Assembly: GCA_905221605.1 (NCBI GenBank)
Contig: CAJNDS010002302.1
Coordinates: 560,022-624,021 of the forward strand
Length of the DNA stretch: 64,000 nt
Direction of reading: 5' to 3'
Source: Symbiodinium natans
Taxonomy: Eukaryota > Sar > Dinophyceae > Suessiales > Symbiodiniaceae
The notes under the pieces were generated by a model. The model made no database searches, was not told where the DNA came from, and saw only the letters and a program-made list of their open reading frames with translations. Both the position numbers and the translations under genes were made by a program. This document shows positions 42,801 through 54,500 of the stretch, one piece after another (positions within the stretch are counted from its first letter, which is position 1; each line of letters begins with the position of its first letter).

Positions 42801-45800
42801 CTTTTCCTCCGTAGGACGGGCTGTGCAGCCTGCACCCAGTGACTTGGCTTTCTTGGCATCTTCGGTCAAGGCTTCGGAGTTTGGGGTTATTAGGGTTTAG
42901 GGTTTGTTAGGGCTGCTGGTCTGGTTTAGGGCTTAGGGTTTCTTAGGGCTGCTGGTTTGGTTCAGGGCTTGTCTTGTCGTTTATGTGGCTTGTCAGTTCT
43001 TAGGGCTTGTTAGGGTTCGGTGTTTGGGGATTCCGCGGGTTATCGCGGGTTTGTTAGGGTGCGGAGATTGGAGCTTACTAGGGTGTTGGGACTTCGGGGT
43101 TGTTTCAGGCTGAGTTGAGGCCTGAAGGTTCAGGTATCCGAAGAGACTAAAAAGAAAGCTAAGCCGTAAACACCCTAAACCCTATACCCCAAACCCTAAA
43201 CCCTAAACCCTATGCCCTAAGCCCTAAGCGCTAAACCCAAATGAAGAGCACTGTTTGTGGCTCACCTTGTGGATCCGTCGCATCCTAGGCCCCATGCAAG
43301 TCATGTCCAGTTTGCTGAGACCTCAATCGGTTTGTTTTTTGAAGATTGAAGGTTGCGGGCGGGGAGTTTGGGGTGAAGATATATTGCCAGACTAATTTCA
43401 AGGGAAGAAGGTGGGGGGTGGGGGACGCTGCTTGTGCCTCGGCCTAGCCGGAAGCATCGTGTTTTAATCTCTACTTGCAAAGGTTTCGAGACCCAGTGTC
43501 TGTCTGTTGAGGGGGGCGGGGGCTAAAGATTGGGTGCTCTAGTTAATCTCCAACTAGTTACTAGACATGGTGCACACTGCACCTGCCTCCATGACAGTTC
43601 CCATGTGCCGCATTCGCTGAGCTTCCAAGACATGTTATCACGGTGGCAGACCACAGCCCACCGCATCAGAATGCCCTACTATTGTCCCGCCCTTGCCGTG
43701 CGAGCAGCCCGAAACCGCAAACCCTAAACCCTAAACCCTAAACCCTAGGCCCTAAACCCTAAGCCCTAAACCCTAAACCCTAAACCCTAAACCCTGAACC
43801 CTGAACCCTAAACCCAGACGATTTTGGAAACCCCAAAGGGGTTTCGGAAAGATGCAAGCAAAGGCGCTGCAAGGCTTGCGGGACGGCTGGGCCAGGCAGC
43901 TGCGACAAGGGCTCCTGCGAGACTTGGGCCCAAAGGGTTTAGGGTTTTGGGTTTAGGGGTTTAGGTTTTGGTTTAGGGTTTAGGGTTTAGGGTTTAGGGT
44001 TTAGGGTTTAGGGTTTAGGGTTTAGGGTTTAGGGTTTAGGGTTTAGGGTTTAGGGTTTAGGGTCTAGGGTGTGTCAGGGGAGGGCGTGCGCTCGGGTGTG
44101 AAACACCCCGGGCCGCGCGCTTGCGTTGCCCGTCAACCCACCCCGGCCACCCAAACTATACTCTATTAGGGTTTAGGGTTTATGGAATTTATTTTCTTGT
44201 GCTCTGATCCTTGCTTTGATGTTTTTAAAGTTGCGCTGTTTGGGTTTAAGCTGGGGTTGGGGGTAGCCTCGGCCCTTTTCGGGCCTTCGGCGTGTCAGGG
44301 CTCGTAGAGGCCCTTATTTATTTAAAGGTCAGGGAAACCCTTTGTGCCTGCTCCTGTAAGGGCCTCAATTAAGCCTTTTGGTGGCTCTTGGGGCCTTTGG
44401 GGGGCTTCCTGGGGCTTTCCTGGCCCTGCCGGGGTAAAATGAAGGAAAAAACCATCGATTTCAGTACCAAAAAATCGCATTTTTCATTGCGGGTACGGGC
44501 ATCCTGGGGTCTCCCTTCTTTTTTGGGGGCCTTTTGAAGCCTGTTGAAGCCTTTTGGTGGCTCTTGGGGTCTGTCGGGGCCTTGTTCGGACCTTCGGCGT
44601 GTCAGGGGCCGTAGAGGCTTTATTCATTTGAAGGTCAGGGAACCTATTAGTTTTTTCGCCAATGAGTATTTCAATCGCTAGGGTTTAAGCTGGGGTTCGG
44701 GGTAGCCTCGGCCCTTTTCGGGCCTTCGGCACGTTAGGGCCCGTAGAGGCCCTTATTTGTTTGAAGGGTTTTGCGGGGTTAGGGTTTAAGCTGGGGTTCG
44801 GGGTAGCCTCGGCCCTTTTCGGGCCTTCGGCACGTCAGGGCCCGCAGAGGCCCTTGCTGATTTGGGGGCTTCCTGGGGCTTTCCTGGTCTTTTGGGGTGA
44901 AATGGAGGGGTGTCCAAAGCCATCGATTTCAGTACTGAAAAACAACATTTTTCATTGCGGGCAGGGGTGCCTAAAACCATGGTTTCAATATTCAAAAATC
45001 GCATTTTTCATTATGGGCACGGACAAATTTTTGTGGTCCCCCTTCTTTTAGGGGGCCTTTTGAAGCTTTTGAAGCCTTTTGGTGGCTCTTGGCGCCTCTT
45101 GGGGGCTTCCTGGGCTTTCCTGGCGCTTCTGGTGTAAAATGGAGGGGTGCGCAAAACCATCGATTCCAGATAAAAAAAATTTTCATACGGCCCTCTTCGC
45201 CCGGGGGCCCTTTGGCGCGGGGGGCCTTCCTCTAGCCCTGAACTAGGCCCTCCAGGTCCCGCAGGGCCTCTTGCCAAAAAAATTCTTGGCCCTTCGTTGG
45301 AACCCCTTTTTTGTTCTTGGGGGGCCTTTGGGCCGGCTTGGCCCGGGGGCCCGCCAGCCTCCTGGTCCTACCAGGGGCCAGGGGGCCCCGGGGCGGGGGG
45401 ACCCTGAACCCAAAACCCTGAACAAAGGGTTACGATTTGGGGTTATACTTTAGCTACGCTAAAGGTGGTCTGGGTGCCGGCCATCCCTTAGCCGAGTACT
45501 GACGTTGTCGTAAAAAAGGCCGATGTCCGTTGGCCTGTCCAGGAGACGGTGAGGCTTAACCCTCACCTTTCCGTTTCTCTTTTCGCTTGGGCGCTCGGGC
45601 TGTAAGGCCGTCGGCCGAGCGTTCGGGGTCTGTCGCTCGACGGAAGCGACCCCTCACTTAGTTTAGGGTTGAGGGTTTAGGGTTTAGGGTTTAGGGTTTA
45701 GGGCTTAGGGCTTAGGGCTTAGGGATTAGGGTGTCGCCCTCTTGGTGTTTAGGGCCTTTAGTGATTCACGGGCTTTAGGTGTTTGGGTTCTGTGTTTTGG

Positions 45801-48800
45801 GTTAGGATTTGAGCGTGGGTGCCTAACCTAAGCCCTAAACGCAGATTCTTGGAACCCTGAATCCAGAGACGCCCCAAAAGCCTCACAACGCCCCAAAGTC
45901 GTTAACCCTGAACTCCAAACCCTAGGCCCTAGACCTTAACCCCATATGCAGATTGCGAAAGCCCAGGGGGAGGCGATGAAATCATGGAGAATTTCGGGGC
46001 ATCATTTCACTAAGCAAAAAAACACCCTAAACCCTAAACCCTAAACCCTAAACCCTAAACCCTAAACCCTAAACCCTAAACCCTAAACCCTAAACCCTAA
46101 ACCCTAAACCCTAAACCCTAAACCCTAAACCCTAAACCCTAAACCCTAAACTTTGGGTGGTTCTGCTTATATGGCCCGACCATCTTGGGAAGCAAAATCA
46201 TGTCCTTATTCTATCCGGTGGTTGGCAAAATCATGGTCCCTTTTTGGATAACTTTATTATAATACAGCACCTCATATTTAGGGTACCCCTGCTTGGTTTC
46301 TTTCTAGTTGCCATTCTGATCTCGCGCCGGCCTCAGATGTAGGTGTCAAGGCTCTGTAGCCAGTGTGATTTGCGCAGTTGTCCCTTGCCACTGAGCAAGG
46401 GTAGCCCAAAAGGGATCATAATTTTGACAGCCACCCATCTGGGAGCTGTGAACCCCTCGTGGTTCCAGTGATCAGGGACGCAGCGGCTTTGGGGCTTCAG
46501 GGGGTTTAGGGTTCAGTTTGGGGGTTTGTGGTTCAAAGGGCTTCGGGGACAGAAGCTAGCAGTGAAATTTCGTGCTTCGAGGTTTACAGTTTCGATTTAG
46601 ATGCCAGGAGATCTTGCATATCTCCCCGAAACCCTAAACCCTAAATCCTAAACCCTAAACCGCGTCCTACGCCCGAAGCCCGAGCGCCCCGAACCCCAAG
46701 TCAATCCGATCCTTTTGGCTCAGGACGACCGCTACACCAACTTCGGTACCCTGCGACTGGGCTCGAAGACCTAGGGTTCTGAGGCTCATGGTACGTAGGG
46801 TTTCGGGTTTAGAGTTCCAGGTTTAGGGTTTAACCCAATTATGAATGTACTTACAACCCAATTATCACCCTAGTAGGGTACTTAAGTTACTTAAGGGGTA
46901 TATAGGTGGGTTCGAACTACACAGATAGTTGGGTTGTGAGTGCCCTGAACCTCCATGCAGGGTTGGAAGGAACAGACTCAGCAAACTCTAAACCTGAACG
47001 AGGAAGGAAAACCTCAGCGTGCAACCGCCGCGAGCTCCACCGGAACCCGAACCCGAACCCGAATCCCCCCCCCTCCCCCACCCAAAAAAAAGTAAGAATA
47101 AAAGAGCCCCAGCCTGGACCTGAACCCCAATCCCCCCCCCCCCCCCCCCGCACCCGAACACCTCCCCCGGGCAACCCGCAACCCCCCGACGCCAGACTCC
47201 TCAGAAACCGACCCACTACGGAACCCGGGAGCCTTATTTAGAGATTTGGAGGGTAGGGTTTAGCGATTGGGATTGAGGGTTTAGGGCTAAGGTGTAGGGT
47301 TGTTAGGATTTAGGATTTTTGGCTTCTGGGCTTGGAGGTACGGGTTGAATGGGTTTTAGTGAGTGGTTACAGTTATGGTTTAGGGCTCAGGGGTAGGTTT
47401 TCGGCTGAAACCTTCCTGCTAGGCCTTGGGCCAGGGCTAGTCAGTTTCGGCTTTTCAGTATAGGCTTTTGCCTTTTTGAGGGTGCAGGGCTTTCAGGGTT
47501 TGGCTCTATAGGGTTTGGGGCTCTTGAGGCTGAGTGCGTGTTAGGGTTTAGGGCTTTTCGGGTTCAGGGTTTTAGGGCTGTGGGAAAAGACGGTTGAAGG
47601 ATGTTTATGGGGCCCATGACGGCTAGAAAACGTCTATGGGGTCCATGACGGTTGGGGAACGTCCTTGCGGTCCATGGCGGTTAGAAAATGTCCACGGGGT
47701 CAATGACGGTTGGAAAACGTCCGTGTGGAGAACGTCCATGGGGTCCATGACAGTTGGAGAACGTCCCTGGTTTTGGCGTGCCCTGCACCCTAAACCCTAA
47801 ACCCTAAACCCTAAACCCTAAACCCTAAACCCTAAACCCTAAACCCTAAACCCTAAACCCTAAACCCTAAACCCTAAACCCTAAACCCTAAACCCTAAAC
47901 CCTAAACCCTAAACCCAGAACGTTAACTCGAAAGGGTTCGGGGGCAGGTGGCACTTCCTGCGCGCAAAAGCCCCCATCCCTCAATCCCAAGCGCCCTGGC
48001 ATCCCTCGGGCCCCCTTAGATCCAAACCCGAACCCTCTTCTCGAAAGCCTAAACCGACCCTAAACCCTAAATCCTAAACCCTAAACCCTAAACCCTAAAC
48101 CCTAAACCCTAAGCCCTAAATTCCATAAGTAACTGTATACCGGGTGCCCAGCCCCCCCGGACAATCACAGTAGATGCCCCTTTCAGGTTTCTCGCTCTCG
48201 GGGGAGTAGGGTTAGTGGCCAAAAGCTCGCAGGTGTTCGGCATGTGGTGCCGATTGTACGTCCTGTGATGCTTCGGGTCGAGATCACTGCGATACCTGCC
48301 CGAACCTCAGTGTGCTTTGCTTTTGGGGTTTAGGGTTTCGGTTTTGGGGTTGGGAGGAATACCCTGAACCCAACTCCGAACCCTAAACCCTGAACGCTAA
48401 CACACCAAACCCTGAACAACAATACCCTGAATAAACTCCCCAAATGTTTTAGTGGACGTAAAGAGGTTTTTTATCTTCCAGGGTTTGTTTCCATGGCGTG
48501 GGATTCCTACTTCTTCCTCTGGATGCTGGGATTCTGCAGGCCGCGTCATGGGGTTGTTGCCTAGAGGCTTGTGGGCTTGACTTAACTAGGGTTGTCCAGA
48601 CCTTCTAAAGCCTAAACCCCTGGTGAGCCTGTATGAAGATTCACGTCAGCATTCTGCTGTCGCCAGCCCCAAAACCCAGGAACCCTAAACCCTGAACCGC
48701 CTACATTCCGCAAAATACCCCAAGGCTCTAAGAACCCCCCCTTCCCCAAAATGGAAGAAATCCTCTAATTAGGGACTGGAGGGTGCGCGGGGGTACTTGG

Positions 48801-50816
48801 AGGTTCGTCGTAGTTGCCCAAATATAACTGTACTTATTAACCCAACTATAGCCCTATTTGGCTACTTAAGGGGCTTATAAGTGGGTTATGACTCCACTTA
48901 CAATTGGGTTATAAGTACCCTGAACCCCCAAGTACCGGAGTTTTGAGGTGACGGCGGCTTCTTCCGCAACGACACGACGCTCACCTGCGCGGCGTGCGGA
49001 GAGAACTGCCAGTCCTGCAGCAGCGCGGAAGAGTGGCCCGGAGGCAACTAAGCCCTAAACCCTAAACCCTAAACCCTGAACCCTGAACCCTGAACCCTGA
49101 ACCCTGAACCCTAAACCCTGAACCCTAAACCCTGAACCCCAAACCCTAAGCCCTAAACCCCAAACCAGAAACCCCAAAAGCCCAAGGGCACCCGGAATCT
49201 TGAAAACCCCCAAGCCTTAGCAACAGCTCATCCTGAGCATGGCAGGAGGATGCACAAGTTTTGAAAGAAGCACCCCAGGGTCCCTAAACCCTAAACTCTC
49301 AACGGGTTTAGGGTTAGGGATCAGGGTATCGAACCTGCTTGAAGGTTCAGGGCCCGCTATATGTGGGGTTAGAGTGAGTAAGGTTAGAGCCAAAAAAAGG
49401 TTATTGCTGCCCTGCTATAGCCCTACTTATGATTTCCAAAGGCACCTTCGAGTGCCCCCAAACCCTAAACCCTAAACCCTAAACCCTAAACCCTAAACCC
49501 TAAACCCTAAACCCTAAACCCTAAACCCTAAACCCTAAACCCTAAACCCTAAACCCTAAACCCTAAACCCTAAACCCTAAACCCTAAACCCTATACCAAC
49601 CCTAACTCCTACACTGAGGTGCAGTTCGTGCAAGCCCGGGTATGACTTGCGCCGCTCCGACTGAGTTTGGGCTCTCTTGTGTGGTGCAGGTTTTTCCACC
49701 CTTGCGGGGTTCATCGTGTTAGAGGTAGAGTTTAGGGTTTAGGGTTTAGGGTTTAGGGGTTTCGGGGTTTAGGGGTTTAGGGGTTTAGGGGTTTAGGGCT
49801 AGGGTTTAGGGGTGTAGGGCTTAGGGTTTAGGGTGTAGGGCCGTGCTTCACATGAAGGAAGACTCCCTAAACGAAGCAAGGATCCTCGTTAATTCAGGGG
49901 ATATTTGTGGAAGCTCCCGAATGGATTTAATCCAGGGAGCTAGTCCTAAACCCTGCACCTTAAACCCTCAGCCCCTAAGCGCCTAGCCCCAAGCCCGAAG
50001 CCCTGAACCACCCCAAACCCTAAACCCCAGAAGCCCGAAGCCTAAGCCCGAAACCCTAAACGAACCCTAAACCCGAACCCAAACCCACCCCAAACCCTAA
50101 ACCCTAAACCCTAAACCCTAAACCCTAAACCCTAAACCCTAAACCCTAAACCCTAAACCCTAAACCCTAAATCCTCCCTCAGGTGCTGGCGGTTGCGTGG
50201 CTACGCCGATCGGGGAATCTCAAGGCTGCAAAGATGTTCTTGGGCTGAGGGTTTAGGTTTTAGGGTTTCAGGGTTTAGGGTTTAGGGTTTGGGGTGTAGG
50301 AGGGATGTCTTGATTAGAGGGCGAAAAGAAGCCCGAGAAGGGTTTAGGACCTACACACGGCAGAAATCATGGCGGAGCAGTCATTGGCAGAAGCCGAGGT
50401 GTGTTGCCTCACAGTCGGGGCAAGGAGCCATTGCTTTGCACAAGCCCTTAGGCGAAAACCCTAAACCCTAAACCCTAAACCCTAAACCCTAAACCCTAAA
50501 CCCTAAACCCTAAACCCTAAGCCCAAAAACCTGTTTCAAATGCCCCAGAAGTCAGAAGAGCCTTAGGAAAGTTCTGTACTGGCATCTCAGATCCACGGTG
50601 TCCAACAGGCTTGTGCAGCAGACCGGAAGAGAGCCTAACCCCGAAACCCGAAACCCTAAACCCTAAACCCTAAACCCTAAACCGAAAAAAGGCCCCTTCA
50701 TGGCCATCCTCGCGGGGGCCTTCGCCGTGTTCGTTTGCGGCGGATCCGGCGTCGCGCTGCGGAAGTACTGGGCCCACCGTGAGGTCAGGGAGATGCCGCT
50801 CGGCTACAGGGCCTAG
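36993..50816 (+). CDS. Multi-exon cysteine-rich membrane protein (furin/GCC2-GCC3-like repeats, one TM helix)
   Basis: Exons chained by phase: 36993-37114, 37529-37585, 38015-38049, 38715-38809, 38835-38859, 39027-39102, 39243-39297, 39609-39684, 42246-42332, 43818-43936, 45952-45998, 46308-46338, 46378-46400, 46724-46790, 46961-47020, 47919-47947, 48233-48309, 48948-49032, 49619-49662, 50183-50250, 50348-50451, 50549-50625, 50692-50816. The product is a cysteine-rich ectodomain with spacings such as CKSCAPHCLNCTGAG, CNPGKC, CKACGTAGPGSCDKGSC, CSACGADCTSC, CAACGENCQSC and CSSCKPGYDL, as in furin-like and GCC2/GCC3 repeats. A hydrophobic helix (FMAILAGAFAVFVCGGSGVA) and a short basic tail follow. 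Donors are GT, GC or GA. Cys codons fall in the joined frame across junctions, which supports the chain. The start lies further upstream. The TAG at 50814 may be the true end, or it may be skipped by a GC donor at 50803 that leads in phase to the RING part. Confidence 0.68.
37603..37704. mobile_element. Short inverted-repeat element (MITE-like)
   Basis: CCTGGTTCTTCGAGGGAATG with AATGAGGGCCC on the left pairs imperfectly with GGGCCCACATTCCCTCGTTC and CCAGCCAGG on the right, around a loop of about 28 bp. It lies in the intron after exon 37529-37585. Confidence 0.55.
38545..38700 (+). mobile_element. Introner-like element copy
   Basis: The left end TTACTTGGAGGTTCAGGGTA and right end TACCTTGAATCTCCAAGTAA are inverted repeats. 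The right end is 15 bp before the exon starting at 38715. It is the same family as the PARG intron. Confidence 0.65.
39738..39895 (+). repeat. (TATATG)n microsatellite
   Basis: About 150 bp of TATATG and TACATG units lie in the intron after exon 39609-39684. Confidence 0.95.
39900..42245 (+). other. Large intron of the cysteine-rich gene
   Basis: It contains AT-rich unique sequence (40.0-41.1 kb), where one frame at 40747-41088 has a hydrophobic stretch (GIFCLFGIVSVVGACLGGMV) and a possible CAG acceptor, and a G-run and purine/pyrimidine-skewed region (41.3-41.9 kb). Phase matching joins the exons on either side directly, so this is treated as intron, though an alternative exon is possible. 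Confidence 0.45.
44180..45235 (+). repeat. Block of interleaved long repeats
   Basis: A unit with AAGCTGGGGTTCGGGGTAGC, CTCGGCCCTTTTCGGGCCTT, CGGC and CGTCAGGGCCCGTAGAGGCC occurs near 44248, 44690 and 44785 (part near 44575). A second unit with TTGGTGGCTCTTGGGG, CTTCCTGGGGCTTTCCTGG, AACCATCGATTTCAGTA and CGCATTTTTCATTGCGGG occurs near 44375, 44865 and 45050. It lies inside an intron. Confidence 0.75.
45448..45653 (+). ncRNA. Cluster of perfect short hairpins, candidate structured RNA
   Basis: Five or more stem-loops follow each other: CTTTAGC/GCTAAAG (45448-45464), GGGTG/CATCC (45472-45486), AGGCC/GGCCT (45517-45536), GGTGAGG/CCTCACC (45548-45567), CGCTCGG/CCGAGCG (45592-45621) and GTCGCT/AGCGAC (45632-45650). 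Loops are 3-16 nt. The segment has no heptamer repeats and no ORF. It resembles no RNA family I know. Confidence 0.35.
46791..46960 (+). mobile_element. Intron formed by an introner-like element, second case
   Basis: The intron starts GTACGT and ends CATGCAG. Its ends (GAGGCTCATGGTAC just across the junction, and GTGCCCTGAACCTCCATG) and interior (AACCCAATTAT, GGTACTTAAG, TTAAGGGG, AGTTGGGTTGTGAG) match the PARG intron. The flanking exons join in phase 0. Confidence 0.65.
47575..47770 (+). repeat. Minisatellite, ~32-bp unit
   Basis: Five to six imperfect units of GGGGTCCATGACGGTTGGAA plus AACGTCCAT are tandem, within the intron before exon 47919-47947. Confidence 0.85.
48233..49032 (+). CDS. 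Two best-supported furin-like exons
   Basis: Exon 48233-48309 encodes CSACGADCTSCDASGRDHCD followed by TCPNL. Exon 48948-49032 encodes DGGFFRNDTTLTCAACGENC followed by QSC. They join A|GT to make a serine codon, giving the regular CxxC...C...CxxC ladder of furin-like repeats. The intron between them holds heptamer arrays and an introner-like element. Confidence 0.75.
48792..48936 (+). mobile_element. Introner-like element, most symmetrical copy
   Basis: The ends GGTACTTGGAGGTTC and GAACCCCCAAGTACC are inverted repeats with one mismatch. The interior has AACCCAACTATAGCCC and GGTTATAAGTACCC. The right end is 11 bp before the exon starting at 48948. Confidence 0.75.
50692..50816 (+). CDS. Transmembrane exon with possible stop
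   Basis: After AAAAAG| the frame has about 20 hydrophobic residues (FMAILAGAFAVFVCGGSGVA), then a basic juxtamembrane LRKYWAHREVREMPLGYR and TAG. The positive residues after the helix predict a cytosolic tail (type I topology). Confidence 0.7.
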
Positions 50817-51566
50817 GGTGTGAGGCGCTGGAGCTGGGCTTTAGGGTTTAGGGTTTAGGGTTTGGGGTTTGGGGTTTGGGGTTTGGGGTTTAGGATTTAG
50901 GGTTTAGGGTTTGGGGTTTGGGGTTTGGGGTCTAGGGCTGGAGGCATACCCAAGACCCCTCAAATCTTCAGCTTTCCAGCAGGAGGGAGTGGAGTTCTGC
51001 GCGCTTTGAAAGTTGATTTAGAGTTTAGAGTTCTACCCAAAACCCGAAGCCCAGCCACCCTGCACCCCAAGCCCTATGTCACGCGCATAGGTGTGGAAGC
51101 TCTCAACGCTAAAGCACTTAAAGCCCTAAACCCCTAAACCTGCAACCCCAAGCCCTAAACCCCAAATCCCAAACCTTCCCCTAAACCTAAACCCCAAGCC
51201 TCAAACCCCAAATCCCAAACCCTTAGCCCCTAAACCCTAAACCCTAAACCCTAAACCCTAAACCCCAAACCCCCAAACCCCAAACCCCAAACCCCAAACC
51301 CCAAACCCGACCTCCTAAGCCTCAAACCCATAAAACCTAAACTCCAAACCCTAATCCCTAAACACTAAACCCTAAACCCCAAACCATGAACCCTAAACCT
51401 CAAGGGCTCCAAAACGCTGCCTTTTTTGGGTGCCACCTCCTTCGGGTTGAGTGTTCAGGGTTTAGGGTTAAGGGTTTAGGGTTTCGAGTTTCGGGTTTAG
51501 GGTTTAGGGCTTGGGTTTAGGGTTTCCATCAAAGTGGTGCCCAGCAAAAGCTGTGATCCATGTGAG

Positions 51567-54500
51567 GCAGCAACCCCTGCGGACGGAAGTTCCCCTGCCA
51601 GTCGTGCAGCCGCCTGGATGAGGGTTTAGGGTTTAGGGTTTTAGGGTTTTAGGGTTTTAGGGTGTTAGGGTTTTAGGGTTTTAGGGTTTTAGGGTTTTAG
51701 GGTTTTAGGGTTTTAGGGTTTTAGGGTTTTAGGGTTTTGGCGTTTTGGCGTTTTAGGGTTTTAGGGTTTTAGGGTTTTAGGGTTTTAGGGTTTTAGGGTT
51801 TTAGGGTTTTAGGGTTTTAGTTTTAGGGTTTTAGGGTGTTAGGGTGTTAGGGTGTTAGGGTTTTAGGGTTTTAGGGTTTTAGGGTTTTAGGGTTTTAGGG
51901 TTTTGCTTCGTGCGGCAGAGATTTGCGTTGTGATCCCTACCTCCTCTATGCTACCCCCCCCCCCCCCCCCCCAACCTAGCTTCCCCCCTTTACCAACCTT
52001 AATTCGGCTTATTTATCCGAATAGCTTTTATTACGGGGGGAACCAAAGGGGGTGTAGTATAGAGGGGGGCAGTAGGGGAGTTCATGATTATAACAAACAC
52101 CCTAAACCCTAAACCCTACTTACAACCACCCATGAACCTCCAAGTAGGTTATTTCCAAGGAGTGGTTTCGAGACAGAAGGCCGCATGCCCTAGACCTAAC
52201 CTAAACCCCTAAACCCCTAAACCCCTAAACCCCTAAAACCCTAAACCTCTAAACCCCTAAACCCCCAAACCCCTAAACCCCTAAACCCCTAAACCCCTAA
52301 ACCCCTAAACCCCTAAACCCCTAAACCCCTAAACCCTAAGCCCTAAACCCTAAACCCTAAACCCTTCTGAGGCCGGCCTCCGCGCTGGCGGCGTCGGCCG
52401 CCGCCTCCCTGGCGCCCTCGGCGCCCTCGGCGCCGCCGCCCAGTGGCATGTGGCGCGGGTACTACGTCTACGAGCCGCCCGGCCTGAAGGGTTTAGGGTT
52501 TAGGGTTTGAGGTTTAGGGTTTGGGGTTTAGGGTTTAGGGTTTGGGGCTTAGGGAAGTTTAGGGCTTCGGGTTTGGGGTTGAGGGGTTATAGGGATGAGT
52601 ATAGTACGTGTACATGTTATCGTGGTGTCGTAGTGCTATTGCAGTTCTATTGTGTGGCTTCATGGGGTTGGGGCGCTTGGCTTGGGGTTTGGGTTCAGGG
52701 TTTAGGGTCTAGGGTTTACGGCTTAGGATGGGGCATCGGATTTGGGATGTAGGGCCTCTCCGTGTAGGGTCTCACTGAATTCCCCCCCTTCAAGCAAAAC
52801 CGAGAGTCCACTCAGGCGAGTAAACCACGACGTCTGCGAGTTCAACCTCCAGTTACTTTGGCCAGGGAAGGACCAGAGAAAGTTGGGACGGTTTACGCAC
52901 TTGGGGGTTTCGTGTTCGGGGTTTGGGGTTTAGGGTTTGGGACTTGGGCTTTTGTTTAAGGGTAGTTTAATGGGCCCTTAATATGGTCCTTGCCCTCTTC
53001 AAAGGGTTCTGAAGTATGAGCCCCGGGTTAGATAAGGGGTATACCAGGGGTTGCCCTTTCAAGGGCCTCTCTTGAGGGACCATGAAACTACCCTAAGATT
53101 TTGGGTTTTTTTCCCCACCCTCGGTGTGGGGCTGTTAGATTTTAGACTCAACTCTTCTCCTCGCCCGGAACACTTCTCCTCACCCGGAACTCTTCTCCTC
53201 GCCCAGTCTACTCTTCGCTCATCCCTTGAGTGCCCAACCCCAAGGTGTCCCTGGAGTCTAAAGTGTTCTTGGGGTCTCCTGGAGTGCCCAACCCCAGAGT
53301 CTCCCTGGAGTGCTCAACCCCAAGGTGTCCCCGGAGTGCCCAGCCCCAGAGTCTCCCTGGAGTGCCCAACCCCAGAGTCTCCCTGGAGCGCTCAACCCCA
53401 GAGTACCTCTACCAAGAGAGGGTGGGGATGTTCGAAGTGAAATAATGTTTTTTTGTTATTTTGCGAGGTTTAGGGTTTAGGGTTTAGGGTTTAGGGTTTA
53501 GGGTTTAGGGTTCAGGGATGCAGGAGTCTTGGCCCCGGTGGGCGTGTTGGGAGTTGAGTCTTTGGAGGTTCGGTTTTAAGGGTTTGGGGTTCAACCTAAG
53601 TCCCTAGACCCGACTGGGTTACTTGGGTTTAGGGTTTAGGGTTTAGGGTCTAGGGTTGAGGGTTTGGGGGAACTACTTGAGTTTTATGAGTAGCTATGAG
53701 CGGAGTCTGTGGGGTTTAGGGCTTGTGGGCTACTTGAAGTTTCATGGGTGGTTGTATGTGGGTGGTAGTTATCAGCAGATAGAGACACGAGAGCCCAAGG
53801 TCATAAACAGTTCGTTCTATAGTTACCCGATTTGCATTCCCAGTTGTAACCACCAAGTAGTCCTCTCAAGTCGTTCACTCGTGTCAGCGGAGGTTCGCGG
53901 ACAATGGCAACGTCAGTGGCGATGGCGTCGACGATGTAGGTGCCACAGTTGCGGGTTGAGAGCTCGAACAGGGTGTAGGGTTCAGGTTCAAGGCTTTAAG
54001 GTTAGAGCCCTAAACCCCGGACCCCAAGTCCTTATGTTCAAGTTTCCTGAACATCCCTAAGCGCCCTGAAGCCCCAAGGTCTAATTGTGGAGATAAGTAG
54101 TTGTAGCTTGTAACTGCACAGAGCCGCACTTTTGGGTTGTCAAGGCCCCTTCGGCGATGTGTCCCCAGATCCCGCTGAAATCGTTTAGGCCTTAGCCAAG
54201 GCTGTCCTGGGCCCCTGGCCAGGAGGTTTCCCCGCCGTCCCTTGGACAATAGTAAGGGCTGTGAAATCTAGAACGGCGTTGTGCGCGGGCGCGATGGGCG
54301 CGCGCGGGCGCAGTGTGGCGCCATGGGCGGTACGCCAGGCGCTCGTGGCGCCGAGCGGTGGGGTGGCGGGCACTTTGCATGGGGTGAGGCTGTGTGTATG
54401 GCTGCAGCTTGTGCGCTGGGCGGGGCGAGCGCCTTCGCTGCAGGTGGGGCGGGCGGTGCGGGCGCAGAGCATTTGGGGTTCTCAAAGGAATCTCACTTGA

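Noticed and set aside
45441-45660. 5S rRNA (an AGTACT-GG motif on the minus strand)
   Set aside because: The distance from the GTTAAGC-like word to AGTACT and the flanking bases do not fit 5S secondary structure.
46713-46724. Spliced-leader-like word CTTTTGGCTCAG
   Set aside because: It coincides with the pyrimidine-rich acceptor of exon 46724-46790, which explains it better.
46906-47241. 111-codon Pro-rich ORF
   Set aside because: It is in a different frame from the phase-matched exon 46961-47020 and runs through C homopolymers.
48470-48600. Exon after the strong acceptor TTTTTTATCTTCCAG
   Set aside because: Joining 48309 directly to 48948 restores the cysteine ladder in phase, while this island gives no consistent Cys-rich frame; it may be a cryptic site.
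53051-53445. 129-codon Ser/Pro-rich plus ORF
   Set aside because: It translates a roughly 30-bp minisatellite.
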